NCBI RefSeq assembly: GCF_023343835.1
Contig: NC_064440.1
Span: 33,053,537 to 33,117,536 of the forward strand
Reading direction: 5' to 3'
Origin: Lagopus muta
Taxonomy: Eukaryota; Chordata; Aves; Galliformes; Phasianidae
DNA: 64,000 nt
A program made the position numbers and the translations under genes. The notes under the pieces are model-generated. The model saw only the letters and a list, made by a program, of their open reading frames with translations. It was not told the origin of the DNA and made no database searches. Positions 45,441-58,252 of the stretch are shown piece after piece (the first letter of the stretch is position 1; each line of letters starts with the position of its first letter).

Positions 45441-48400
45441 AGATTTTCTTTCTTTGTTTCTGCGTCCACAGCTGCTGCATTTGGGCTTGTCCTTATTTTC
45501 TGCAGCTTAGCGCTTTGTTGCCCTGCTATTATTGCTCTACCTTCCATCACGTTATAGCATTACGTGGGAGGTATCTTTACTTTTAATGATTATCCCTTGC
45601 AGAAAAAGGATGTCACTTGAAGCATTTGGTTCTTGTAGTTTTGTAATGTATAGTTGTTAAGACATTGCTTTTGTCCAAACTTGATAATAATTTGAAAGAG
45701 ATGTTCTCTAGAGTTCCGCTTTAGAGGCTCTGTCAGTTTCTTATTTTGCTTCTTATGCTCTTTGCTGTTGGCTAAACTTCCCTGGATCTGATCTTTGTCT
45801 CCCTTCTGTTTTGCAAACTAATCAGTTCACAGGCAATTTTTACCTGCTACCAAACCTCTGAACCACCTGATCATGTAGACTTTGACCTCAAAAATCCACC
45901 CAGGCTGAAGTGGTTTTGGAATTAACATGGAAGAGAAGCTGAAAGGGCTTTGCTGGAACTTGTTTGTTTTTAGCGTTTTGTTTGTTTGTTTTGAAATGGA
46001 AAGCAGCCTATTATGCACTAATTAAGTACTTCACAAACTGTGTGAATGTAAAAACAACGAGAGGGGAGGGAAGGCTTGATAGTACTTGGATGAGGTTTAA
46101 AGTTAATTGGGTACATCCCACATCTTGCTGGATAGCTACTCTGCTCTTCCCTGAAAGACAACCAACCAAGCTTCTAAAATGCCTGTGTAAGTCCTTAACC
46201 TTGGTACAAAGTTAACCTAATTTTGGTGTGAGAATGATAGCAAAGTGGTCTTTTCAATCCGTGTGTGGTTTCTATCAGGATACATGCACAGAGAGCTGCT
46301 ATCCACCATCTGGCATTCTGCTTGACTCAACAGTCTTTGCCAGTAAATCAAGCTGAGCATGCCACAGCTGTGCTTGGGAGCTTACAGCACACCAGCACCT
46401 GTGTGGGACACTGCTCTCACTTGCCTGTATCAGCTTCTATGCCATACCTTAGGTGGTCTTGGAGTCCATCTTTTGAAACAATTCTTTTGTTTCTTTGGAG
46501 GAAAAAGCTTTTCTTTAACAATTTATAAGCTTGAGGGAAGCTTTTAAATTGGAATCTTCACAATTCTGAGAATCGTCCCTAATAGTTCAAATGCTGTTTT
46601 GATGACTGAATTCAATTAATACAAGACTCTCATGAATTTCATGTCAGAAGTTATATTATAATGGAAGGAATGAGAAGAAGGAAGTCAAGTGTAATAATGT
46701 AGCTAAGTGTAATTTTTTTTTTCCCATGCAAATGTATTTGAATATCACATTAATGTCATTGGATTGTTTTGTTTGGTATATTAGTGACACAGCTGTGCTG
46801 ATCTTAGTTATTTTAGAGCTCTGTTTTGGTGAGTCTGCCTCAAATCTATTTTGGTTACTAGCTATGCAAATAAAATATACCTATATTTAATAATGAGAAG
46901 TCTACCTAATTTCTATCCTCTTAATCACGAAGAGAAGTGCTCTTGAGTGCTTTAGCCATGCACTCAACCACACGGACCATTTACCAGAGGGTTTTAAGGC
47001 TTTCTGTTTTTCTTCTTATAGTAGCACCTATGCATTTAGCAGCAGTTAGTGTCTTAAGTTCTGCGAAAGTGTTTAGGTTCCTGTTCCTGAATCCAGGAGG
47101 AGTAGGTGCCAAAATAGTTCTTAAGCTTTCAGGATTGTGTGCCAACAGGTTTAGTGTTGTTGTCTAATATCTTTTCTGAACATGTGTTAGATGTCCAACT
47201 TTTGTTTCAAGTCATTAATTATGTAATGTGTGGCAAAGGCTGATGTTTTGGGTAGCTAGTACCTTAATGATCAGTTGAACAGATGTAATGCCTTGTTCCC
47301 ACTGACAAGATTCCAGTTTTGTGCCAGTTTCCTTTTCTCTTTCCTTCTTTTGTTGGTTGCAGGAAGTAATTTGTTTCTGTGGTGGTTGCTGTTTGCTGGT
47401 TGGGTCAACAGGGTCACCCTGAGATCAAAAGAAAAGTCAGTGCAAGGGAAGGTGAAGCTGAATGAGAATGTGTGAGGGCAAAGCATCATCTCTGTGGCTA
47501 TTAGCTGTTAGAACTGTAGTAACAGATGTGAAATCTCATTTTTGTTTCTGTTCTCTGTATGGTGGGTGACGGTGTCTGAGGGGGAGTTCAGATTTGTGAT
47601 GGTTTCTTAGAGAATCCTGAAAGCCTTCGTTCATCTGAGGCAGAAAACCGTTGAAGCTGTCGAGGAACATTGAGGCTAATTGAGGCAATGGTGAGAGGCA
47701 GTCCAGATGTAGAGGGCTTTGTACCGGTAGTTTTTTTTCCTGTAAGTTTCATTTAGTCATTGTATTTAGAAGGTCTGTCTGGTCCCACTCTGATGCAGTA
47801 AGGCATACTTTGTTCAGGGCTTCTTGTTTTCAGACAGCTGAAATTCTGAAGACTTACTGCTGTGTGAATCATTTTATTTTACCTAGCTATCAAACTGTGT
47901 GCGTAACAGCCACGGATACCTTATTTATCAGAACCAAAACATCCCACAAGCAAAGCAGTTTATTGAGATCATCTGTTCACTGGCTCCTCAGTAGACATTC
48001 AGAGTACATCTCTGGACTGTTGCTTTGGCTGCTGCCATATTTTTTTTCCTGAGGTCTGTACAGATAATTCAGTGCAGTTTTATCCTCATATCTTCTAAAC
48101 AGTGCTATTGCTTTATGTTCTTGAGCCTTAAACTATAAAGAGGACACATGGAATTTATGAAGTGTTACTCCTTTGAGTTTCTGTGATAAGAATTTCTTTG
48201 CTTTGCTTTTCATAATCTCCTTAGATTCTGGGTCAGAAAAGGGCATCTTTGTACTCATTGACTTGATGGAAGCCTCTGAAAAATGTGACTAAGGCAGCAT
48301 TAGAGTTGCAGGCACATAGAAAATGCGAGTCTGTATTAGCACTGAAACCTTGGACGAGAAATTTCTGTGCAGCTTAATTTAGACAAATGAAAATGAGGAG

Positions 48401-50948
48401 TTAGGATCCTTATGCTCAACCATGATTGTGTGACTAGCTTTAATTGTACTTTTGCAATGCACTGGTTCTCCTTTTTCTCATGAAAAATGGGGTTGTATGC
48501 CATAAATTCTTCTTCCCCATAATTGTTATTACTGTGTGTAGTAGACATCAAAGACAGTACTGAAAACCTTTAGGACTTGATTTGAGCTTCCATTTTGCTC
48601 GCAAGGAAGAAATGACCTGAGTTGAAAGGGAAGAGCATCATAGAATGTCTTTAAGGAGCCTCTCTATGAAGGGATGCATCCAGCTCTCAGTAGGAGACTT
48701 GGGACTTCAGAAAAGACCAGAAGTATTTTAGGCTAGCTGCTTTTTCTGGGTGGTTTATTAGTAAGTGAATGCAACATGTGGCTGTTTTAAGTATTAAAAT
48801 GTCCTATTTTAGATATTTTGGTCATGAATAAATATGCTTTGCTTTGAGAAGCATTTAGGTTTGAGATACTCATGAAAGAACGTGATCCCGTAATGTCGTC
48901 ATCTTTCACTGAAATTCATCATCTACGTGCATTTGACTTGTTTTTTTCCAGTCCAGAAAAAGGGATGTGTATATAGAAATTGGGATGTGGAAGTGAAGTT
49001 GGTTACTTTCTAGCGAGTGTTGATAAATGATGTCAAGCTGCAGTTCTTAATGCATCCTGTGTTTTTCTCCATGCTGCAAAATTTAGTCTTTTAATAGGGC
49101 TAACTAAAATCGTCAGTGCAATTCCTTTAAATTTCTGAGCCTGATCTGGGGACAGGATTGCCTTTAATTAGGGACTAGGATTGTGAGACTTGTCTGAATT
49201 TCCTTCTGGGCAATTTTGTGGGTTCCAGAGGTACGGTTTGACTGAAACATTCCGAGCCTTTTATCTCATTTCCAGCAGTGGTTTTTATCACATCGAAAAG
49301 ATATTTTAAAATTGTTAAATGCCTTTAGTAACTGCAGTTACTTTGAGTAGAAATTGTGGGGTTTTTCTTTCTTGTAGTTTTAATATGTGAAAGCTCTTGC
49401 CAAATATTGCTTCTAGTGTCTGCAGATTGAAGGCAGAAGCGCAACAAAGACATGAATGATTTACGGTGTTGGTGTGACAGCCAGGGGTAGAAACGAGAGA
49501 GAAAAGAATGAAACAACAGGTGAGGAAGACAGGGCAGCTCTGTGGGTAAGATGACTGGATCTTTGGAGGGTTGGAAATAAAAAGGCAATTTGCAACTTAA
49601 TACAAAAAGGAGCGTAAGCATGGAGAAGCACAGAGGAGGACAGTTGGTCAGGTGGTTGTGAATCTTGTGAAGCAGATGAAAAGTGAGCTGTAATGATGCC
49701 ATGTTTGCTTGAATACCAACAAGTGGGAGTTAGCAATCACGCATTCCTGATTGGGAGTGATTAACTGAAGATGATGTGCTTGGAAAGTAGGTTTTATGCC
49801 CAACATCTGAAAGGCATTTTGCTGAAAAAATAATTTGATGAGCCTTCTCTCCTTACAATATTATTTTCACTGCAGGAACGCTTTGAAATACGTGCCAATT
49901 GCAGGGGTACTTAAAAATGGGAAGGATGGCAGTGCAGGTCTTTTTTGTTATGTTACTGACATAATCATTCTGGATTGTTTTCCATGTACTATTTAGGCAT
50001 TCAAGATAACATGGAAACTGGGAAAAAGAGTAACGGAGTGAAAAGCTGTTAAGAACATGGTAGGTGACTGTGAACTTCAAGTAAACTGAGTGAGACCGAG
50101 CTACAGCTTTCAGTTGAGTTGAAAAACAAGCAGCTGGAAGACAGGCTTAGAATTTCAAAGTACAAAAGTAGAATGGGAAAGCTATGGGAGAATTTGTATG
50201 TGAAAAGGCATAGGGGACCTTTTACTTCTTGAGATCAGTGGAGACTGAGACAGGAGTTGTGACACAACTAGAATAATAGCAATGGAATATTGTTTTGCCT
50301 ACTCCTGTCCTGCTGGGTGTACTGTAATGAGGAATATCTTAAAGTGGTTTGCTATGCTAAAGCTTTTGCTGAAGACATAAAAGAAGGATGCCAACAAGAT
50401 GAGGCAGAAGATAGGCATTTACATAAACAGAAGTTACTTCATAATAGATGTGAGAGTCAAGTTCAGATTTAGAATTGATTCGCTATATTTTTGTGTGGTT
50501 TACTGTGGGTAAGGGAGAGACAACCTACTCAGGCATATCCAAATAGTGGCTAGAAATAATTTTACCACCTATAAATCAGGGCCTGGGAGGAATTCTAAAG
50601 AGTGGGGTTTGAACTGCTGTAGGTTTTCACAAACTGGGGAAGTTGCAAGAAAAAAGCCTTTGCTAACTGCTGAAATGAAGGAGGGGGGGTGGGGGGAGAA
50701 GGCAGAAAGCAATAGTTTAAGGTATTAAGGATAGTCAAACAACAACAAAACCCCTCAAAATAAGAGGATACTTTACTAGAAAGATGGACAGTATGTCCTG
50801 TTTACAAAGTATCAGGTAATGATTACTTACAAAATATTTTGGGAAGGAAATGAAATACAATCATTTGTGATTTGACCAAGATACTATGGAGTAGGTGTAT
50901 TGGGAGGCTTTGATTTAGTTTTGATAGGAGAAAGGAAGTAATTCAAAA

Positions 50949-51017
50949 TGTGTGTGTGTGTATATATATATGTGTGTATGTATGTATATATATATATGTG
51001 TGTGTATATATATATAT
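50949..51017. repeat. Compound TG/TA microsatellite
   Basis: Alternating TG and TA dinucleotide blocks run for about 70 bases. Alternating purine-pyrimidine DNA of this kind is usually length-polymorphic and can take Z-form or cruciform conformations. The several ORFs across it that encode alternating Cys/Val/Tyr/Ile residues are artefacts. Confidence 0.92.
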
Positions 51018-54000
51018 CTCGATAAGAAGAGAAGGAAAGCAAAGAAGCAGCTGGTTGACCCTATTATTAAATGGAAATCTGAACAAAATCTTTCAGGCCA
51101 TTTTGCTGATACCTGTGTGTGCACTGAGTGTGTGCAGCGTTGCTTTGAGAGAGAAGAGGGAGCAAAAGTTCTGTAGCTCATTTGAAATTTGAGTGTTGAT
51201 TGTTGTGTTGGGGCTCAAAAGTGTATCAGCACAGGCTTTCTTCAGACTGCTTGCTTCCTATGTACATGTTCTGCATGTGAGGTGTGAATGTCCAAGTCCT
51301 TGGAAGTGACATCTCTTGTATATTGAGTGATTGCTAGAGCAGTGTACTTCTTTGTTTCTAAACTATTCAGAGTTCCCCTTTATTTGTATTGTTAATGGTT
51401 ATTTTGTGAGTTTTGTTTTAATCATAAATATGTATTGGAAACACATTATGATGCTCAGCAGTAACGAGTATCTACACTGACAGCTAGTTGGCTGCATTGG
51501 TAGCCTGAAAGGAGTTCTCCAGGCATCTCAAGGACGGTTAGAAAGCCAGATACAATTTCTGGGGACCCTAGGAAGAGTTCTTCTGTTCACGACTGTGAGC
51601 AGAAACGGCAAGAGTTTTTAGGTATTTTTAACATCTTGCAAGTGAACCATGCTGATACTGCATGGTTTCTGTGGTTAGATTTGGATTCAGATAAAAGAAC
51701 TGGCAAGACTTACTAGATTGTGCATGTGTCTTTTTAGGAGGGACAATGGTGTCATTGCTATAAGTGTTTTAACTCTCCCAAAAGCAATATTTTAAGTGGC
51801 TGCCTCATATGGCTTGGGCACCACAGCTACAGGTACCTTTATGGTAACCACATGGTTCCACTGTGAATAGGAACAGTTTCAGCTGCAGGTTTTTAGTGTT
51901 CAGCCATTATTTTGGTGTTCTACCTCATGTGCTATTAAAGCTGGATTCAAAATCTATTGTGTCTGAGACTTTGCGTGAATCTTAGCAGGTGTATGAGTAC
52001 ATCAGATGTTCACCTCCAAAAACTTTTTGGGAAAGTGCTTTTGAATGGTCTTTCCAGCTAAAATGTTGAGAAGGTACGTAAAGACACTTAGCTACTTCTT
52101 GATGTAGTAAATCTATGCGATTCCAGAATGAGTGTTACATTTATTCTTCTCTTCGTTTTATTTTCCTCTGATCTAGTTCTGCATGTAGCTAGTTTCTGTA
52201 TGATTGGAGGCAGAATTACTTGACATACGTGTCTGTTTTTCCTTCTGATTTCATCCAGGTTGTCCTTCTTTCTAAAACTTTTAGTCCACGTTTTAATTTT
52301 GGAAGTGTCCAATGAATTAGAGCAGTCTGACTCAACCCGTGCCCAGGCAGTTTATTATCCTGGGTGGCTTTGTGGGTTACCTTTTCCTCCATCATAAATT
52401 TCTGGTATTATCTAAATATTAGACTCAAAACCTTTGCCAGTCAATTCTGTGGGGTTTTACCACTTTCATCTCATAAAAGCTGACGGCAGTGTTACTCTGA
52501 GCCCACAGAGATACACTGACACATAGCACTCATAAAAATTAATAAAGCTAATGCCCCTGTTCTTCACACCTGTGGTATAGCTGCTGATGAGCGGAATGAA
52601 GTGTGGCATCTCCAATAAAGGCTTTGGAACTGTTGAGGCAGTACCGCAGTGCCTAGGGTAACAATGAAATGATAAGCTGCTTTGCTTCGCTCGCTGGGCA
52701 AGCTGCTGTGGAGGTTTAGTTTCAGCTATTTCTTCTGACTTAATTAGTGGGGATGGACTTGCAAGCTGCTGTGTATGAGGGGGAAATTCTAAAGTGACAA
52801 GGGAGACTAAAAAAAGACAAATGGAATCTAGTTTCTTTTCAAAATTGAGTTGGTTTAGCAGGGCTAATGGTAACAAAAGCAATACAAAGTGCTACTTGCA
52901 TTCTATCCGAGGAGATGCTGTTTTAAATACAAAACAACAACAGATCTATTGGGTGAACCATACCTGGTCTAGGAGTAAAACTCGTTTTAGGTTCCACATG
53001 CCGTCTGTCCCAGCTGACGTGAACTGATTATATTTCTGTTGAAAGCACAGGGGCTGGTTTTGGAGCGCTGAACAACATCTGGCAGCTTTGGTATCTCGCA
53101 CAACACCTCAGTATTTGCTTTGCAATTTAGGAGTCAGGTTCCATTCTTTCACGTCCTTCTGTACTAAACAGTTGTATCCTTTTGATTCTGCTGGAAGCCT
53201 GTGGATGCTTCCCTAGAGTAATATACATATAATTACTACTAATGTTAATAAAAATCTTCCTATGATGGTAAAAAGGAGATTTACCCACATTAAGCAATTG
53301 TTACTCAAATTCAGCTTAAGAATTGCTGCTAGTAAGACGAGGAATGAACTGAATCCTTAAAGAATCATCAGGTATTGTCAGGGTGCCTTTCAGAGATATG
53401 TTGTAGTTGTTGCATGCTATTCAGTGTTCTTTTTATATGCGACGTGAAAAAAGATCTCAAAAATATGGAACAGGCTGCATTTAGAATTACTGATAAAGTT
53501 TATAGATGACGTAGCGGAGAGGGCTTAATTCATAGAGAGGGCAGCTAAGTAAGGCAGAGGAATCTGGAACAGGCTTAAGCTACACACAAATGAATTTTTT
53601 TCTTTAACTACAGCAATGGCTAATGTTATCTAGAAACATCTGTGCAGAACAGACTGTGTTATAGCAAGAGAGTCATGCTGGAAATGAATATTTCAGGTAG
53701 TTGAGCAACAAGTCCCTATGCAGTGCTCTGCAAAGAAGTGATGCTTTCTAACAGCATGAATGCTGGAGAGCTTCTAACAGGTCTAGCTAGGAATGCTGGG
53801 GAAAGCCAGGGAAATTGTGTTATTATGGTGGTATGATTAGGGTGAGGAATATCAGGCTAGTCAAAATTTGACAAATACATCCTGCTGTGTAGTCTGCTTA
53901 GTTTAAATTAAGGAGCGTTTCCATCATTGGCAGTGACCGCCTGCAAAGGGAGCAGAAAATGGTCCTATTAGGAGTCCTTACTTCAGACAAAAGGAGAATA

Positions 54001-57000
54001 TGATTCAGTAGATGGAAATAGATTCTGAAGAAATTTTGGGTTGGAAATGAAGGGTTGCTTTTTGACAGTGAGTGTACTTAGGCATTTCACAGTCGTACTG
54101 TACTTGCAGTAACTTATTCCATTTTGACAGATGCTCTGCCAATGTCTAAATAATAGCTGATTGTCTTACGAAGCTATATCTGATTCAGGTAAATGTTAAT
54201 TCAAGGAAGTGCAACGGCCTGGATTTTATGGTGTCCATTCTGGCTTCATGATGTATCTTGATGAATTTATAAAGGACTGATTTCCTTCCACCTCGAGGTA
54301 GTTTTTGTTGGTTTCCTCTTTCACTGTCCTGTCAGTCTGTGTGCCTCATTGCCTCTTCTGTACCATCGCTTTCTGCAATGCTGGAAATATTTATGCTGAG
54401 TTACAGCAAACATTAGTCAGCTTGATCACATTTTGTGTATGGCTAATGCATATTGTGGTCGAATAATCAACTTTTTGTTAGAGAGAATTCATTATTCTCC
54501 AGCATTGGCGTGTAGAGTGCTTTGTGTCTACGCTTCAGAAGCCACGGCAAAGTACTTGTTTTCATTATTAATCATTACATGGAGGTTGGAAGAACAATTA
54601 CTACCTGTCCTGGAACTGAGTTGGCATGATAAAATGCTAAGGGGAGTAATATGGACAGTGTCTGTAAGGGGCAATTGCAAATAAATTATGAAGTAATGGA
54701 CCCAGAATGTGGTTTACTACTACATTGTATACGGAGTAGGTGATATAGGAACTTTGGTAAATCCTTTGTGCTTTTATATAAGCAGTTACTGAGCTGATCA
54801 CAGCTAGTGCTTTTCTATGCATGAAAAATTAATGTATATTAGAGACTGAGAACGCAAATGCAATTTTTGAGGTTTCTGACAATGCCTTAAAACTGGAATG
54901 CTAATTCCAGGAAAATGGAAGCTTTTCTGTGGAGCCTTGGGAAGTTAGTGAAGGAAAAAGAATGGTGAACTTAAAAACACTTAACACTGAACTTAAAAAG
55001 CACCAGTGATGGCAGTGACAGGAGAGAACCTTTAGGAGAAGACACATCTTCTCCAAAATGGGGTTGTGTCAAACTAAATCTGAAAAGGAGTACGCTTTTC
55101 CTCAATATTGAACTTTGTGTTGGCTGCAAAGCTTGCGTTGGGAAAATATTTTCAATGAACTTGAACAGTCAGAAATCAGGGTTTGATGTGGTAGCTTAAA
55201 GCATGACGTGACCGCATGCACAGCCGTGTTCTGATTTCATTTTTTCTCTTTATCAGTGCTTATGTCCAGCAGCAAGAATGTTTTCAAAGAAGATTTTTTT
55301 CCATTTTTCCTCATATGGAAACGATTAACCTTCATAAATTCACGTTCTTTCTCTTCTTTCATGTCTTCCACAATGTAATGCATATACACGTGTGGGAAAA
55401 ATAGTATATACCATATAGTATACAATAATGCATTAGCCCCACTGTTTGTTATAACAAATAAACCTACTTTGCTTAACTGTATTCAGAGGTATTTTAATGT
55501 AGTCTTGCAGTATTTGAAGTAACGTCTGTCTCTGTAAATCTCTCATCTCAGCTTACTGTGCAATTACAGTATTGTATTTGTAAGGTGTATTGGGATTCTG
55601 TAGATGTGGAAGTAGATTTTATATTGTCAGGAGTTCAGAGGTCCTGTTTATTTCTCAGGAGAAAAAGAAAACACGGAACTGTGCATGCTCAGAATGAACT
55701 ATTCAAAATGAAATATTTGTATGGAAGAAATATTGGGAACTCCACAGAAGAAGTGGAGTGACACTGAAAAAGTTACTTTTTAGGTGGTTTAGTGAGTCTT
55801 AACTTATGCCAGAGGTTGAAAAGGGCTGAGCTGCCATAGTACTTCTGCTGCAAGTAGATGCAGTGTGAGCTACATGTTAGGAACCTTAAAGGTGCTTAGT
55901 TAATTTAAAATGATCATAAAAACCAAATGTATGCCAGATCTTGATTTACTTATCCCTTGCAGGTGGTTTGTGGAGGTGGCAGCTACTTGGTAATGGTGCA
56001 CTGTAAGTGTATTTGTTGCTCATTGTTTTCAAGAGGTTCGGGAATGAAAGGAGAGGTGTTTCTATGGAGAGAAGATGGTAAGGCAGATGAATAGTCCTTG
56101 TCTTTGTTAGATAGCCGGTAGTTTTTCCATGGTTATGGAACCAGAGCATATTGGCAGCATATTTGTGGCAGGCTTCCTTACTGTCTCACTTGAGTCAGCA
56201 TCTCTTCAGCAGGAGACAGGTGTGCAGCAGTTGTCAGGAGACCCCTCGGCCAAGCTCTTTGCTGGACTGCAGCTGCCAAGCAGGCTGTATGTGCTAGAAC
56301 AGGTTTGCTGTGTCAGCCAGAGCCTGCAACAAGCTCTTGTGATGACAGCAGGATTGAGTAAAGAGGTAGAAGAAGGCCCATGCAGCTTCACACCCTCTCA
56401 AGCATTGACCTGAATACATTTTTTGCTTTTACAACAGAACTGCACCGTGCTACAAGGATGGGTTTAGATGAAATAGAATTCTACTAAACACGATGGGAAG
56501 CTGGTTTTTATAGGTATCTTTTCTTTTTCAGTTTGGCTTCAGATTATCAGTACAAATATTTTATGGTAACTTTCTGCATAACATGAGCTGAATTTAAGAG
56601 TGTCTTTATTCACTCTGTAAACACATTCTCTTGGACTGGATTCCCAACCAGTAGGTGGTAAGTTGGCTGTCACTGCCTCTGCCCAGGGTTCTTCAGCCAG
56701 TTTGAGTATTGGAATGGGATTAATACATCATGAGGCATAGATATGATATAGCTTGTGATTTAATAAAAGTGGTACTGTGCTGTCTGTCGTACCCTATGAT
56801 CCATGCATCTGTTGATTCACGTGGCTCTTACAAGGAACTAAATAGAAAGTGGACAACTTAACTTAAGAAAGCATCTGAAGTTGTTAATCAGCTCTGCTAT
56901 AGCATACTTATGTAGGAGAGAGCATTGATATTAATTGTTGTGAACAGTTTTTAATATCTATATAAATGATAATGCTGCAATGTATTTGAAATGTGCCAGG

Positions 57001-57955
57001 AAACTGAAGTAATTTGATCTCTATCATATAATCAAAATTAGCTCTTTAACATGCCTAATTGAACTGTGTAGCACACTCTGCATGTACGGCAGTGATTTAA
57101 AATATCACTGAAGCTTAATTGCATTGTAAGCAAAAATTTAAGCCTAAAAATAAAATTATAATTGGTGGAAGTTTGTGTGTTTTATTGCACCGTTGTTTAT
57201 TTTACCATTGGTTGTAAATATAGTAGCTTTTTCAAGTACAGGCCATTTAAAGGAGGGGGTAGGGAGGGTAACATCTTCAGGAATAACATATGGTTGGTTG
57301 TGACCTGCAAAACTGCAATGAAAATCCAGGCGCCAAATACATGCATGGTATCATCATAAGTTATTGCAGTGTTCTCATGACCCTTCTGTCACTTCTCCAT
57401 GGCAAATGGTTGGGTTGAGCTCTATAGCAGCATCTTCACTTGTTCATTTGAAATTATGGTGTTTATTTATGGTGTATGAACATAAAATAGTATTTTATAC
57501 CTTGTAAAGAATTGATTACCTGTATGTTAGACAGGACTTTTGGATTATTATTTTTTTTAAACAAACAGGAATATATTTCATCATTATGACGTGATGCTGT
57601 GAGACAAGACTCAGGTCAGTGCATTCAGAATTGCTGCTAGTAAAACAGCATTGAATTTGTTCTTCCATGGGTGCTAACTTTTATATTCTTAGTACCTGTT
57701 AATGGTTGTCAGAGGAGATTTCTGAAGCCCGGACATGTGGGTACTGTTAGAGATTTTGTAACTTAGAGTAGCAATATGGCATGATTTTGAAGAAGTAAAA
57801 TTAATTGTATGTGTGAAATCATACTTTCCCCTTCCCCCTCCTCCCAATAAAGGAGTAATAATTGAAAGGTTGGATGATCACTGCACTATTTCGAGTCTAA
57901 CTGAACTCACCACTCAGAACCATTAGCAGCTTTTCACTGTGGCTCCTCCCTCGTC

Positions 57956-58252
57956 TTATTGACTCACAGGAGGCTGTTGTCGAGTTGTTACCCTGTAGAT
58001 AAGCAAAAGAAGGGGCTGAAATGATGTTTCGTGAGATAGTAGAAGGAATGGAAAAAGCTGCAAGCAGCATTGCTGTGTGGCATAGATGTTCTCCCAAAGG
58101 TAGGGCAGATCTTCAGTGAACAGTTGATTTTGATATCCATGCAGCTCGGTGGGTTTCACAGGCATGTCCCCTAGGTTTGCTGTACGTTGATAGGAATGTG
58201 TGATCTCCTTGAGTGTTGTGAATGCCTTGGAGAGATCCTTTCTTAAAGCCAA
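57956..58252 (-). other. Unassigned ORF with protein-like composition
   Basis: The minus strand stays open from a stop near 58270 to 57956. Its first 60 or so codons look like ordinary protein (containing LRKDLSKAFTTLKEITHSYQ) and follow an AG acceptor-like TGTTCCAG. There is no ATG at its start. The C-terminal part is Leu- and Phe-rich without a clear motif. I do not recognise it. It could be a chance frame, an old retro-insert, or a fossil or antisense exon. Confidence 0.2.

Noticed and set aside
48590..48740. CR1-like words (TCATAGAATG) near 48638
   Set aside because: Only a short match to the CR1 tail complement is present and the following conserved blocks are missing, so the call is not supported.
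50915..51192. Cys/Tyr/Ile-rich small ORFs
   Set aside because: They are translations of the TG/TA microsatellite on both strands.
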